NCBI GenBank assembly: GCA_046542305.1
Contig: JBKHBQ010000118.1
Span: 1-11,404, forward strand
Reading direction: 5' to 3'
From: JBKHBQ01 sp046542305
GTDB taxonomy: Bacteria > Bacteroidota > Bacteroidia > Bacteroidales > 4484-276
DNA length: 11,404 bases
Shown in pieces: positions 1-6,473 of this stretch. Position 1 is the stretch's first letter; the number at the start of each line of letters is the position of its first letter. A model generated the notes under the pieces. The model ran no database searches. It was not told the DNA's origin and saw nothing but the letters and a program-made list of their open reading frames with translations. The position numbers were made by a program, and so were the translations under genes.

Positions 1-326
1 GCGAACTCCCGGTTGCTCAAGGTTTGCGAATACACATCCGATTTCCCGAAAGTGGCTGCCATATAGTTGGCCTTGTCGATTCTTTCGTAGCATTCGATAA
101 GCTGCGCCGAATCGCCGGTTTGCAGGTATTCGTAAAAATTTTCGATGCCTAGCTGAAAGTTCAGCGTATGGATGCGTTCGGCATTGATGATCATGGTAAG
201 GACTTTGCCGGTTTTGTAAAAATAATTGGCTGCAAATCCCATCAGCACAATGCTGAGCAGTGCCACGGCCGTGATCACGTTGAGTTTTCTTCGGATGTTC
301 AGGTTGGAGAGCCAGCGTTTTATCAT
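1..326 (-). CDS. Membrane-anchored probable sensor protein, N-terminal part (cut by window start)
   Basis: An open frame runs from an ATG at 326 down to the window edge, giving the first 108 residues. The start is a short basic segment (residues 1-15, including the stretch NIRRKLN), then one strong hydrophobic segment at about 17-37. A mostly helical, soluble-looking stretch follows (NAERIHTLNFQLGIENFYEYLQ lies about 48-69). This layout is typical of the extracytoplasmic helical-bundle input domain of histidine kinases, chemoreceptors or HAMP-containing phosphatases, but no catalytic domain is inside the window. An ATG just upstream (ATGAAATGA) reads into a stop after two codons, so 326 is the start. 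It lies 81 bp downstream of the SpoIIE phosphatase on the same strand and may belong to the same sensory cluster. The class of output domain cannot be judged here. Confidence 0.6.
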   Translation of the reverse strand, partial: MIKRWLSNLNIRRKLNVITAVALLSIVLMGFAANYFYKTGKVLTMIINAERIHTLNFQLGIENFYEYLQTGDSAQLIECYERIDKANYMAATFGKSDVYSQTLSNREF

Positions 327-407
327 TTCATTTTTTTTTGAGTGGCTAAAAATATGAAATTTACCTTACATGCCGCAAATAATAACCGATGGACAAGATT
401 TTTCCGG

Positions 408-1592
408 TTAGATAAATTCCATCTTTACCTCTTTCAGAAATTTTTCCTCAAGGATGGCTGCGATGCGCTTGACGACCGTCCGGCGGATCTCCAGTTCCAC
501 GGGCAGGCTTGGATCCTGGTGGGCAATGTTGATGCGGGTGCCTACGATGAAATCGATCTCATCGCTTTCGAGGATCATCTTCACAATCCTGTCGGCAGGG
601 CCTTTTCCCGGTTCGCTCTGCGGATTGTAATCCCTGAGGATGTTCGAAACCTTGGTGAGGGTGAGGATGCCTTCGGTGATCAGGTCTACGCCGGGCATGT
701 GTGAAACCGGCGGCAGGTCAGGATCATCAAACTCGAAGGTGTCTTCGATTTCCGTGCCCCATTCGCGGGCGATGATGTCGCCGGTGGTTGCGCCGCAAAG
801 CACTTTTCTGCCTTCGAAATGTTTCACCTTATCGGCATAGACCTTGTCTTTTTCCTTTTCATAGGGAGGACCTGTACAGATCAGCATTTTGCGTGGTTCA
901 CGGAAATAGATCACCGCGCAACTGGTGTCGTCCCTGGGTTCGTAGCCATCGTTGAGCATTGCGCGTTTTACCACATGTTCGCCCAGTTCAGCCGCCGAGA
1001 TATAGTTGTTTTTTCGGGTTTCTTCGATAATGAAATCCATTAGTGCATCGCTGCCCCAGCCAAACGGGTACTGATCCGACCCAAGTCCGGACTGTGTGAC
1101 GCCGTCGGAGCAGAAAACAATGCGGTCTTCCTTTTCGGGAACAAAGGAGCAGCTTCGCAGTTCCTTGCCCCGGTTCTTGTCCGAATTCAGCACGATACAC
1201 TGCCAGCCCGGCTCGAAAATCTTGTGGTTGCGAATGATGAAGGTTCCAGGGTTGTCGTATTCCAGGATGCTTACCCGGCCGCCAATCTCCACATCCACGA
1301 TGGTAAAGGTGGCATAGCTGATCTTTCGCTCGCTGCAAACGGGCAGCGTGTTCATGATGATATCGGCGATTTTCGTGAAGTCCTTGTGCTCCTGCGTAAA
1401 ATTCAATGCCATGGTTGAAGTGAGGGTGGCCAGCATATTGGCTTTCACGCCATGGCCCATGCCATCGGAAAGCACCGCCACAATGCGGTTTTCTTCCTTC
1501 ACCTTCCGGTGAATGAATACATCGCCGCAAATCCGCTCACCCCGGTGGTTGCGCTGCTGGCAATTGACTTCTATGTGAAATTCCCGATACAT
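408..1592 (-). CDS. SpoIIE-family (PP2C-type) serine/threonine phosphatase with an extra C-terminal domain
   Basis: This 394-residue protein is probably a cytosolic metal-dependent Ser/Thr phosphatase. The SpoIIE/PP2C fold spans about residues 5-232. Its metal-binding motifs are visible: GD at 23-24, SDGMGHG at 42-48, CSDGVTQSG at 161-169 and DDTSCAVIYF at 221-230. There is no signal peptide or membrane segment. The C-terminal ~160 residues are not part of a normal SpoIIE domain. They carry conserved-looking motifs TGPP (240-243), CGATTGDIIARE (266-277), VDLITEGILTL (302-312) and DEIDFIVGTRIN (344-355), and I cannot assign them a function. SpoIIE phosphatases usually act on phosphorylated STAS anti-sigma antagonists, but no such partner is in the window. 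The gene follows the hydrogenase-like PAS protein after a 173-bp spacer, an arrangement known from phosphatase-linked (group C3-type) sensory [FeFe]-hydrogenase loci. Phosphatase assignment is firm; the substrate is unknown. Confidence 0.88.
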   Translation of the reverse strand: MYREFHIEVNCQQRNHRGERICGDVFIHRKVKEENRIVAVLSDGMGHGVKANMLATLTSTMALNFTQEHKDFTKIADIIMNTLPVCSERKISYATFTIVDVEIGGRVSILEYDNPGTFIIRNHKIFEPGWQCIVLNSDKNRGKELRSCSFVPEKEDRIVFCSDGVTQSGLGSDQYPFGWGSDALMDFIIEETRKNNYISAAELGEHVVKRAMLNDGYEPRDDTSCAVIYFREPRKMLICTGPPYEKEKDKVYADKVKHFEGRKVLCGATTGDIIAREWGTEIEDTFEFDDPDLPPVSHMPGVDLITEGILTLTKVSNILRDYNPQSEPGKGPADRIVKMILESDEIDFIVGTRINIAHQDPSLPVELEIRRTVVKRIAAILEEKFLKEVKMEFI

Positions 1593-1603
1593 TTTAGGAA
1601 AAA

Positions 1604-1731
1604 GTTATTCGTGAAAAAAGTTATTTGTGAAAAAAGTTATTCGTGAAAAAAAGTTATTTGAGAAAAAAGTAATGGGAAAAGAAGTTAATAGAGGCAGATG
1701 TTATTGGAGCAGGATGTTATCAGGAATTGAA
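1604..1731. repeat. Degenerate 16-bp tandem repeat array in the hydrogenase-phosphatase spacer
   Basis: About eight units with a 15-17 bp period fill most of the spacer between the hydrogenase-like gene and the phosphatase gene. Unit starts are 1604, 1620, 1636, 1653, 1669, 1684, 1700 and 1716. Each begins GTTAT or a close variant (GTAAT, GTTAA). The four units nearest the phosphatase are nearly identical (GTTATTYGTGAAAAAA, the fourth with GAG for GTG). The distal four keep the period and leading motif but diverge in the rest. On the coding (minus) strand each of the near units contains TAACTTTT, one mismatch from the Bacteroidota -7 element TAnnTTTG. The array could hold regulator sites for the phosphatase or be a neutral slippage-derived repeat. 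It is seen directly; function is not. Confidence 0.8.
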
Positions 1732-1765
1732 TTTTTCCTATTAACCAATAACTTATACCTCCCTA

Positions 1766-3625
1766 TCAGCTTCGTTTCTCTTTCTTCCCGTGCAATTGAA
1801 TGATCGAGTTGAGCATGGCTTCCGTTTTGGAGGCGCCTTCGCCGAGAAGGAATCCGATTTGCTGGACCATTGCCAGGTTTTGATCGATCACCTCCGTTAC
1901 GCGCTGAATAATCTGTTCGTTGCGTACTTCGGGCGAATACATATCCCGTACAATGCCGCCCACCACTTTATTTTTCCTGATACTGAACACGCTGAGGTTG
2001 AGCAGGGCTTCACCTATCTGTACATCACGGCTCAGGATATTTTCGCCGGTCGAAAGCACATTCTGAAACAATTTGTAGAACTGCACCGGCACCAAAGTTT
2101 TCATATCTGCCCCTCGCAGGCCAGGAATTATGTCATCAATTTCCTGAGCTTCCGGGCCGAGCAGCTCAATAAAGCTGCGGTTCGACGACAGCACCTTCAG
2201 CTTTTCATCCACGATGACCACCCCCGAAGGGATCTGATTCATAATAGCCCTGGAGGTTTCCAGTTTATCGGAGGCCAGCTCGTATGCTTCGTTCAGTTTC
2301 TTCAGATCTGTTTTGAGCCCGGAGATCTCTTCCTGCTGCCGGGTGGTGGTATCGCGCAGGGTGCTGATGTAATTATTTTTATTGCGGATCACAAAATCCT
2401 GGCAAAGATCTGTTCTTGAAAGTCCCTGTGCAATGGCTTTGGCAAAGCTTCTGCAGGATTCAAATCCGCAGCTTTCGCAGCCGTCATCGGTGGGTTTGTC
2501 CTCTTTTCCCAACAATTTCAGTATTTCCTTCACCTTTCCTTCATCGGGTTCCGGCAGTCGCTGATCATCCTTGATGAAGGAGCGGCTAAGATCCAGCATA
2601 CCGAATTTGTTCATTTCCTCCTCCCATTTCCGGGTGTCAAGATTGCGGAGGCGCTTGGCGGAATACTGCTCCACAAGAGCATTCCGCAAATGCTTATCCC
2701 CGCCGGCCGACATACCGGGGCCCATTATGATCCCCTCATCGTAATACAGGTTGAAATGCTTTTGAATCCGGTCGATATGCCTTTCGAACGATCGCACCGC
2801 CCGAAGTGATTCTTTATTTCCTTCTGCCGTGATTACATTTCCGCCAAGCACATCCTGGTTTATGCCTGCTGCTTCAAGAAATCCTTTGCTGATGGGGAAA
2901 AGCGACCCCGCTCTGCCCAGTGGCGGGTCGAATTCGGAATACTCAAGTTTGCTTTCGTGGATGCCGAATTCCCTAAAAAGCGATCGCAATTCGGTAAAGG
3001 TGAGCACGGCATCCACACGCGCATCTCCGTCGTAGCGCACGGCTTCATGTTTAGGTGAGATCAGCGGCCCGATATACACCACCCGGGTTTCCGGTCCGTA
3101 GACCATCTTTACCACCTTCGTCATGGCGATCATGGGCGAAACAATGGGAGCCAGGTTGTCGGTAAGCCCGGGATAAAATTTTTCGATGTATGAAACGATG
3201 GCCGGGCAGTTGGCGGTGATATAATACTTGCCGCTTTGTTTGGCAAACAAATTTTTGTAGGCATGTGCTACCAGATCCACACCGAAACTGGCATCGTTTA
3301 CCAGCTCGAAACCCAGCGCACGGATCATTTCCACGAACTTCCGGTAATCGGTGATATCGGGAAATTCTCCTGAAATGCTCGGATCAACCAGCGCGGCCAC
3401 CTGCGAGCTGCTTTCCAGAAGTTTTTTAACATGCGATGCGGAATCAGAATAGCTTATGGCGCCGCGATTACACGAGGTATAGCAGGTTCCGCACCCGATG
3501 CAGCGGCCGTGATCGATCACGGGATGTTCTGAACCAACAGGCATCCGGATGGCCTGTACAGGACATACCCTGACGCATTGCAGGCAGTTGTCGCATTTCT
3601 CCGGATGGATGTTGATGAGATTCAT
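1766..3625 (-). CDS. [FeFe]-hydrogenase-like sensory protein with degenerate H-cluster motifs and C-terminal PAS domain
   Basis: This is a 619-residue cytosolic protein. Domains in order are: two [4Fe-4S] ferredoxin motifs (C11, C14, C17, C21 and C42, C45, C48, C52); an [FeFe]-hydrogenase-like domain at about 75-345; an extra four-Cys Fe-S motif (C383, C386, C391, C408); a coiled coil at about 425-458; a PAS domain at about 455-560; and a helical tail (570-612). The hydrogenase domain aligns closely with the 8230-10233 protein, but its H-cluster motifs are eroded. L1 is TANCP with only C140 kept. L2 is GPLISPKHE, with L188 where the ligand Cys should be and P191 for the Lys. L3 is YYDEGIIMGPGM with no Cys at all. 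A normal H-cluster therefore seems impossible and H2 catalysis unlikely; a redox or protein-interaction role is more plausible. It begins 4 bp after the small ferredoxin gene and precedes the SpoIIE phosphatase, so it resembles the sensor of phosphatase-linked group C3-type loci. The frame is intact, so this is not an ordinary pseudogene. Confidence 0.87.
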   Translation of the reverse strand: MNLINIHPEKCDNCLQCVRVCPVQAIRMPVGSEHPVIDHGRCIGCGTCYTSCNRGAISYSDSASHVKKLLESSSQVAALVDPSISGEFPDITDYRKFVEMIRALGFELVNDASFGVDLVAHAYKNLFAKQSGKYYITANCPAIVSYIEKFYPGLTDNLAPIVSPMIAMTKVVKMVYGPETRVVYIGPLISPKHEAVRYDGDARVDAVLTFTELRSLFREFGIHESKLEYSEFDPPLGRAGSLFPISKGFLEAAGINQDVLGGNVITAEGNKESLRAVRSFERHIDRIQKHFNLYYDEGIIMGPGMSAGGDKHLRNALVEQYSAKRLRNLDTRKWEEEMNKFGMLDLSRSFIKDDQRLPEPDEGKVKEILKLLGKEDKPTDDGCESCGFESCRSFAKAIAQGLSRTDLCQDFVIRNKNNYISTLRDTTTRQQEEISGLKTDLKKLNEAYELASDKLETSRAIMNQIPSGVVIVDEKLKVLSSNRSFIELLGPEAQEIDDIIPGLRGADMKTLVPVQFYKLFQNVLSTGENILSRDVQIGEALLNLSVFSIRKNKVVGGIVRDMYSPEVRNEQIIQRVTEVIDQNLAMVQQIGFLLGEGASKTEAMLNSIIQLHGKKEKRS

Positions 3626-3629
3626 AGGC

Positions 3630-3917
3630 TTATCTTAGTAATTCACTGGTCAGGATTTCACGAATGTTATCTGCATGGATATGATCATAATGTTTTCCGT
3701 TGATGCGCAGGCCCGGTCCTTTTTCGCAGTGGCCGAAACAGTGCTTGCCGCGGAAATCCACCTTATGGCTCAACTCATGCTCTTCCAGGAATTTTCTGAT
3801 CAGTTGCACAATCTCCTTGTTTCCACGTGCAAAACAGGAACTTCCCAGGCATATCAACAACTCCTTTCGTTTAATCATCTTTGCATCCTGAAAATCCAAA
3901 TGATGAGCAAAATTCAT
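3630..3917 (-). CDS. Small thioredoxin-like [2Fe-2S] ferredoxin (NuoE C-terminal-domain type)
   Basis: This 95-residue protein matches the C-terminal half of NuoE/HydC-type subunits and lacks their N-terminal helical domain. The four cluster ligands are visible as C23-x4-C28 (in ICLGSSCFARG) and C60-x3-C64 (in KHCFGHCEKGPG), followed by the usual GP and a final helix. It probably carries one [2Fe-2S] cluster and shuttles electrons in the cytosol. The gene ends 4 bp before the degenerate hydrogenase-like gene, so the two are very likely co-transcribed, and it may be that protein's electron partner. The ATG at 3917 gives the longest form. An internal ATG at 3878 (residue 14, MIKRKELLICLG) would give 82 residues and fits the family's usual short N-terminus better, so the true start is uncertain. 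It is the promoter-proximal gene of the leftward cluster. Confidence 0.85.
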   Translation of the reverse strand: MNFAHHLDFQDAKMIKRKELLICLGSSCFARGNKEIVQLIRKFLEEHELSHKVDFRGKHCFGHCEKGPGLRINGKHYDHIHADNIREILTSELLR

Positions 3918-3942
3918 AAAAAAAATTCAACTGTGCAATTTT

Positions 3943-3977
3943 TTGTTAAAAAAATAACAATGTGAAATAAATAACAA
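3943..3977. promoter_or_regulatory. Two abutting Rex-like operator boxes in the divergent promoter region
   Basis: Positions 3943-3960 read TTGTTAAAAAAATAACAA, a perfect inverted repeat of TTGTTA and TAACAA around six A bases. The known binding site of the NADH/NAD+-sensing repressor Rex is TTGTTAA-N4-TTAACAA, and this site matches 13 of its 14 specified bases. A second copy at 3960-3977 (ATGTGAAATAAATAACAA) shares one base with the first and matches 11 of 14. The first box overlaps the likely -7 element of the leftward promoter; the second covers the upstream part of the rightward promoter. Rex commonly represses fermentative and hydrogenase genes when NADH is low, which suits hydCBA. The region is AT-rich, so chance resemblance is possible, and no rex gene is in the window. 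Confidence 0.5.
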
Positions 3978-3978
3978 A
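3949..3978 (-). promoter_or_regulatory. Putative leftward promoter of the ferredoxin/sensor cluster
   Basis: On the minus strand TTTG (3978-3975) is followed after 18 bp by TATTTTTT (3956-3949), one mismatch from the Bacteroidota -7 consensus TAnnTTTG. Transcription would begin near 3942, about 25 nt before the ATG at 3917 or about 64 nt before the alternative ATG at 3878. The -7 element lies inside the first Rex-like box. The A/T-rich context makes such matches cheap, so this is tentative. Confidence 0.35.
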
Positions 3979-3993
3979 AAAGTATTATTTTTG
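3961..3993 (+). promoter_or_regulatory. Putative rightward promoter of the hydCBA operon
   Basis: TATTTTTG at 3986-3993 is a full match to the Bacteroidota -7 element TAnnTTTG. A partial -33 element TGTG (3961-3964, three of four bases of TTTG) lies 21 bp upstream. Transcription would begin around 4000, leaving a leader of about 20 nt before the hydC ATG at 4021. No Shine-Dalgarno sequence is visible, which is normal for this phylum. The second Rex-like box overlaps the -33 region. Confidence 0.5.
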
Positions 3994-4020
3994 TAATTTC
4001 GTAACGACAATCAGTTAAGC

Positions 4021-4488
4021 ATGAGCCAAATTGAAGCCATACTGGAGCGGTATCCGAATAATGACAGGGAATTTTTACTGCCTGTTTTGCAGGATATCCA
4101 GAAGGAGACGGGATACATTTCTCAGGAAGCAGTTGTACGGCTGGGGGAATATCTGAAAATTCCCACCAGTAAAATTTATGCTGTGGCAACTTTTTACGAC
4201 CAGTTCAGGTTTGTGCCCAGGGCGAAATACCGTATCAGGCTTTGCCATGGAACCGCATGCCATATGGAAGGTTCAGGAACGCTGCTGATGGAATTCGAAA
4301 AAATACTGGGCATAAAAACCGGCGAAACCACAGCCAATAAGCTTTTCAGCCTTGAAGTGACTTCATGTATGGGCGCATGCGGCATGTCGCCGGTGGTGAA
4401 GATCAATGATGATTTTTATCCTGCTGTGGAAGTAAATGTAATCGAAGAGCTGATTAACGACATCAAAACCAGGGAAGAAGAAGTATGA
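4021..4488 (+). CDS. hydC: HydC, NuoE-like [2Fe-2S] subunit of trimeric [FeFe]-hydrogenase
   Basis: This 155-residue cytosolic subunit has the NuoE/HydC fold: an N-terminal helical domain (about 1-68, with LPVLQDIQKETGYIS and KIYAVATFYDQF) followed by a thioredoxin-like [2Fe-2S] domain. Cluster ligands are C75 and C80 (LCHGTACHMEGS) and C116 and C120 (TSCMGACGMSPV). In HydABC-type enzymes this subunit pairs with HydB and helps pass electrons between the NADH/FMN site and the hydrogenase subunit. Length is typical for the family. It is the first gene of the rightward operon and its stop overlaps the hydB start by 4 bp (ATGA), so translation is probably coupled. Taken alone it could be a complex I or formate dehydrogenase NuoE, but the neighbouring hydB and hydA settle the assignment. 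Confidence 0.93.
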   Translation: MSQIEAILERYPNNDREFLLPVLQDIQKETGYISQEAVVRLGEYLKIPTSKIYAVATFYDQFRFVPRAKYRIRLCHGTACHMEGSGTLLMEFEKILGIKTGETTANKLFSLEVTSCMGACGMSPVVKINDDFYPAVEVNVIEELINDIKTREEEV

Positions 4489-6434
4489 GCAACCCAACTG
4501 TAGACAACCTCACACAAAAGCTGATCGATGGTGCGGTTTTGAATTTTGCAGGTGAATATACCCCGGAAATCCAGGCCGATATCGACCGGCTGCTGCGGCG
4601 TACACTGGAAAAACCTGTAATCTACATTGGCACGGGAACCTGTGGCATTGCTGCAGGTGCCGATAAAACACTCAGGGCTGTAAAAGCTTATCTGGAAAAG
4701 AACCGCTTTGATGCCGAAGTGGTTGAAGTGGGATGTGTTGGCCTTTGCAGCGCCGAGCCGCTGCTCGATTTCCAGCAACCCGGAAAAGCCAGGGTAAGTT
4801 TCCGCGATATGACCGCCGATAAAGTAGACGACGTCCTCGACGAATGCTTCCACAAGCAGCTTTCGGGCAGGCAGGTGCTGGGGCAGATCAGCCGCGAAGA
4901 GCACGAAAACTGGGATGGAATTCCCATCATCAACGATATTCCCTTTTTTAAGAAACAAAAACGGGTGCTGCTTTACGATTGCGGCGAAATCGCCCCTTCA
5001 AGCCTCGATGAATACCTTGCGCGCGGCGGCTATCAGGCCTTCCTGAAAACCATCCTCAACTATCCGCCCGATGAGGTGTGCGATATGGTAGAAGAAAGCG
5101 GCCTGCGGGGCAGGGGAGGCGGCGGCTATCTTACCGCTGCCAAATGGAAAAGAACCCGGAGCACTGCCGGCGATCAGAAATACCTGGTGTGCAATGCTGA
5201 TGAAAGTGATCCCGGCGCCTATATGGACCGCGCCCTGGTTGAAGGAAACCCGCACCGACTGATCGAAGGAATGGCCATTGCCGCGTATGCCATCGGCAGC
5301 AGCAAAGCCTATATTTACATCCGCGCCGATTACAACCTTGCAGTAAAACGGCTGCGTACAGCCCTTGACCAGGCACGAAGCAGCGGCTTCCTTGGAGAAA
5401 ACATTTACAACAGCGGGTTTAATCTGCAGATCATCCTTCGTGAAGGACCGGGTGCATTCGTTTGTGGCGAAGAAACGGCATTACTCAAAAGCCTCGAAGG
5501 CCGCAGGGGTATGCCGCGTACGCGTCCGCCCTTTCCTTCTGAAAAAGGCCTTTTTGGAAAGCCCACGGTAGTAAACAATGTAGAAACCCTGATCAATATT
5601 CCGTTCATCATGCAGCACGGCCCCAAGTGGTACAGGCAGTTGGGCACCAGGGACAGCAGCGGCACCAAACTGTTTGCACTCACCGGCGATACCAAAAGTA
5701 CCGGACTGGTGGAGGTGCCTTTCGGCATTACGCTGGAAGAAATTGTGTATGAAATCGGCGGCGGAATAAAGAATGAAAAAAAATTGAAGGCCGTGCAGAT
5801 CGGCGGCCCTTCGGGAAGCTTAATCCCTGCCGGACACACCGATCTCAAATTGGAGTACGCCACCTTTGAAGCTAAAAACCTGATCATGGGATCGGGCGGC
5901 ATGGTGGTGATGGACGAAAACACCTGTATCGTTGACATTGTGAAGTATTTTATCGATTTCCTGCAAAAGGAAAGTTGCGGAAAGTGCATCCCCTGCCGCG
6001 AGGGCACCAACCGCATGTACGAGATCCTCAATGCCATCACGCGCCGCCCTGCAACCACCACCGATCACGAAAGTCTTGCAAGGTTCAGGGGTGTAATGCA
6101 GCTTGAAAGCCTGGCTTCGGTGATCAAAGAAACATCGCTTTGCGGACTGGGGAAAACAGCACCGAACCCTGTGTTGAGCGCGCTGGAATGGTTCAGGGAA
6201 GAATTCGAGGAACACATCTTCGAAAGGAAGTGCCGGGCCAATGTTTGTCAGAATCTCCGCACCTTCATCATCAGCGCCGAACGTTGTACAGGATGTATGG
6301 CTTGTCTGCGCAAATGCCCGGTGGATGCTATTTCGGGAGCGGCAAGACAGCCCCATTACATCATCCGCGAAAAGTGTATCAACTGCGGTATCTGCTATGA
6401 TGTGTGCAAGTTTGCAGCCATCGATATCGTTTAA
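4485..6434 (+). CDS. hydB: HydB, NuoF-like NAD(H)/FMN subunit of trimeric [FeFe]-hydrogenase
   Basis: This 649-residue flavoprotein exchanges electrons with NAD(H) and is the likely bifurcation subunit of the HydABC complex. It has a thioredoxin-like N-terminal domain at about 45-120, then the NuoF core. The FMN/NADH-binding glycine-rich motifs are GLRGRGGGGYLTAAKW (206-221) and GPGAFVCGEETALL (321-334). The NuoF [4Fe-4S] ligands are C498, C501, C504 and C553 (ESCGKCIPCREGT and SLCGLGKTAPNP). Two C-terminal ferredoxin clusters (C601, C604, C607, C611 and C631, C634, C637, C641) distinguish HydB from respiratory NuoF. In the N-terminal domain only C53, C84 and C88 are present; Thermotoga HydB, as recalled, has a fourth Cys upstream, here replaced in VIYIGTGTCG, so the [2Fe-2S] cluster there may be altered. 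It overlaps hydC by 4 bp and is followed by hydA after 39 bp. Confidence 0.95.
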   Translation: MSNPTVDNLTQKLIDGAVLNFAGEYTPEIQADIDRLLRRTLEKPVIYIGTGTCGIAAGADKTLRAVKAYLEKNRFDAEVVEVGCVGLCSAEPLLDFQQPGKARVSFRDMTADKVDDVLDECFHKQLSGRQVLGQISREEHENWDGIPIINDIPFFKKQKRVLLYDCGEIAPSSLDEYLARGGYQAFLKTILNYPPDEVCDMVEESGLRGRGGGGYLTAAKWKRTRSTAGDQKYLVCNADESDPGAYMDRALVEGNPHRLIEGMAIAAYAIGSSKAYIYIRADYNLAVKRLRTALDQARSSGFLGENIYNSGFNLQIILREGPGAFVCGEETALLKSLEGRRGMPRTRPPFPSEKGLFGKPTVVNNVETLINIPFIMQHGPKWYRQLGTRDSSGTKLFALTGDTKSTGLVEVPFGITLEEIVYEIGGGIKNEKKLKAVQIGGPSGSLIPAGHTDLKLEYATFEAKNLIMGSGGMVVMDENTCIVDIVKYFIDFLQKESCGKCIPCREGTNRMYEILNAITRRPATTTDHESLARFRGVMQLESLASVIKETSLCGLGKTAPNPVLSALEWFREEFEEHIFERKCRANVCQNLRTFIISAERCTGCMACLRKCPVDAISGAARQPHYIIREKCINCGICYDVCKFAAIDIV

Positions 6435-6473
6435 CTAAAACATCAGGATATCTGCTAAAATATTTGAACGACA

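Noticed and set aside
383..410. Hairpin TAACCG...CGGTTA around the phosphatase stop codon as a terminator
   Set aside because: The stem is only 6 bp with a 16-nt loop, overlaps the stop codon and has no downstream T tract in the direction of transcription.
1604..1731. Possible CRISPR array
   Set aside because: Units are 16 bp, directly abutting and without spacers, and no cas genes are near. It is a tandem repeat.
1766..3625. Pseudogene call for the degenerate hydrogenase-like gene
   Set aside because: The frame is intact over 619 codons, all other Fe-S motifs and the PAS domain are preserved, and the gene is packed in an operon. The changes look like functional divergence.
5405..6061. Long minus-strand open frame (218 codons) opposite hydB
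   Set aside because: It lies entirely antisense to a well-supported hydB with continuous motifs, shows no recognisable domain, and is the kind of open frame that codon bias creates in this moderately GC-rich sequence.
6459..6470. AAATATTTGAA in the hydB-hydA gap as an internal promoter
   Set aside because: It is only a partial TAnnTTTG match without a -33 element in a 39-bp gap inside an evidently continuous operon.
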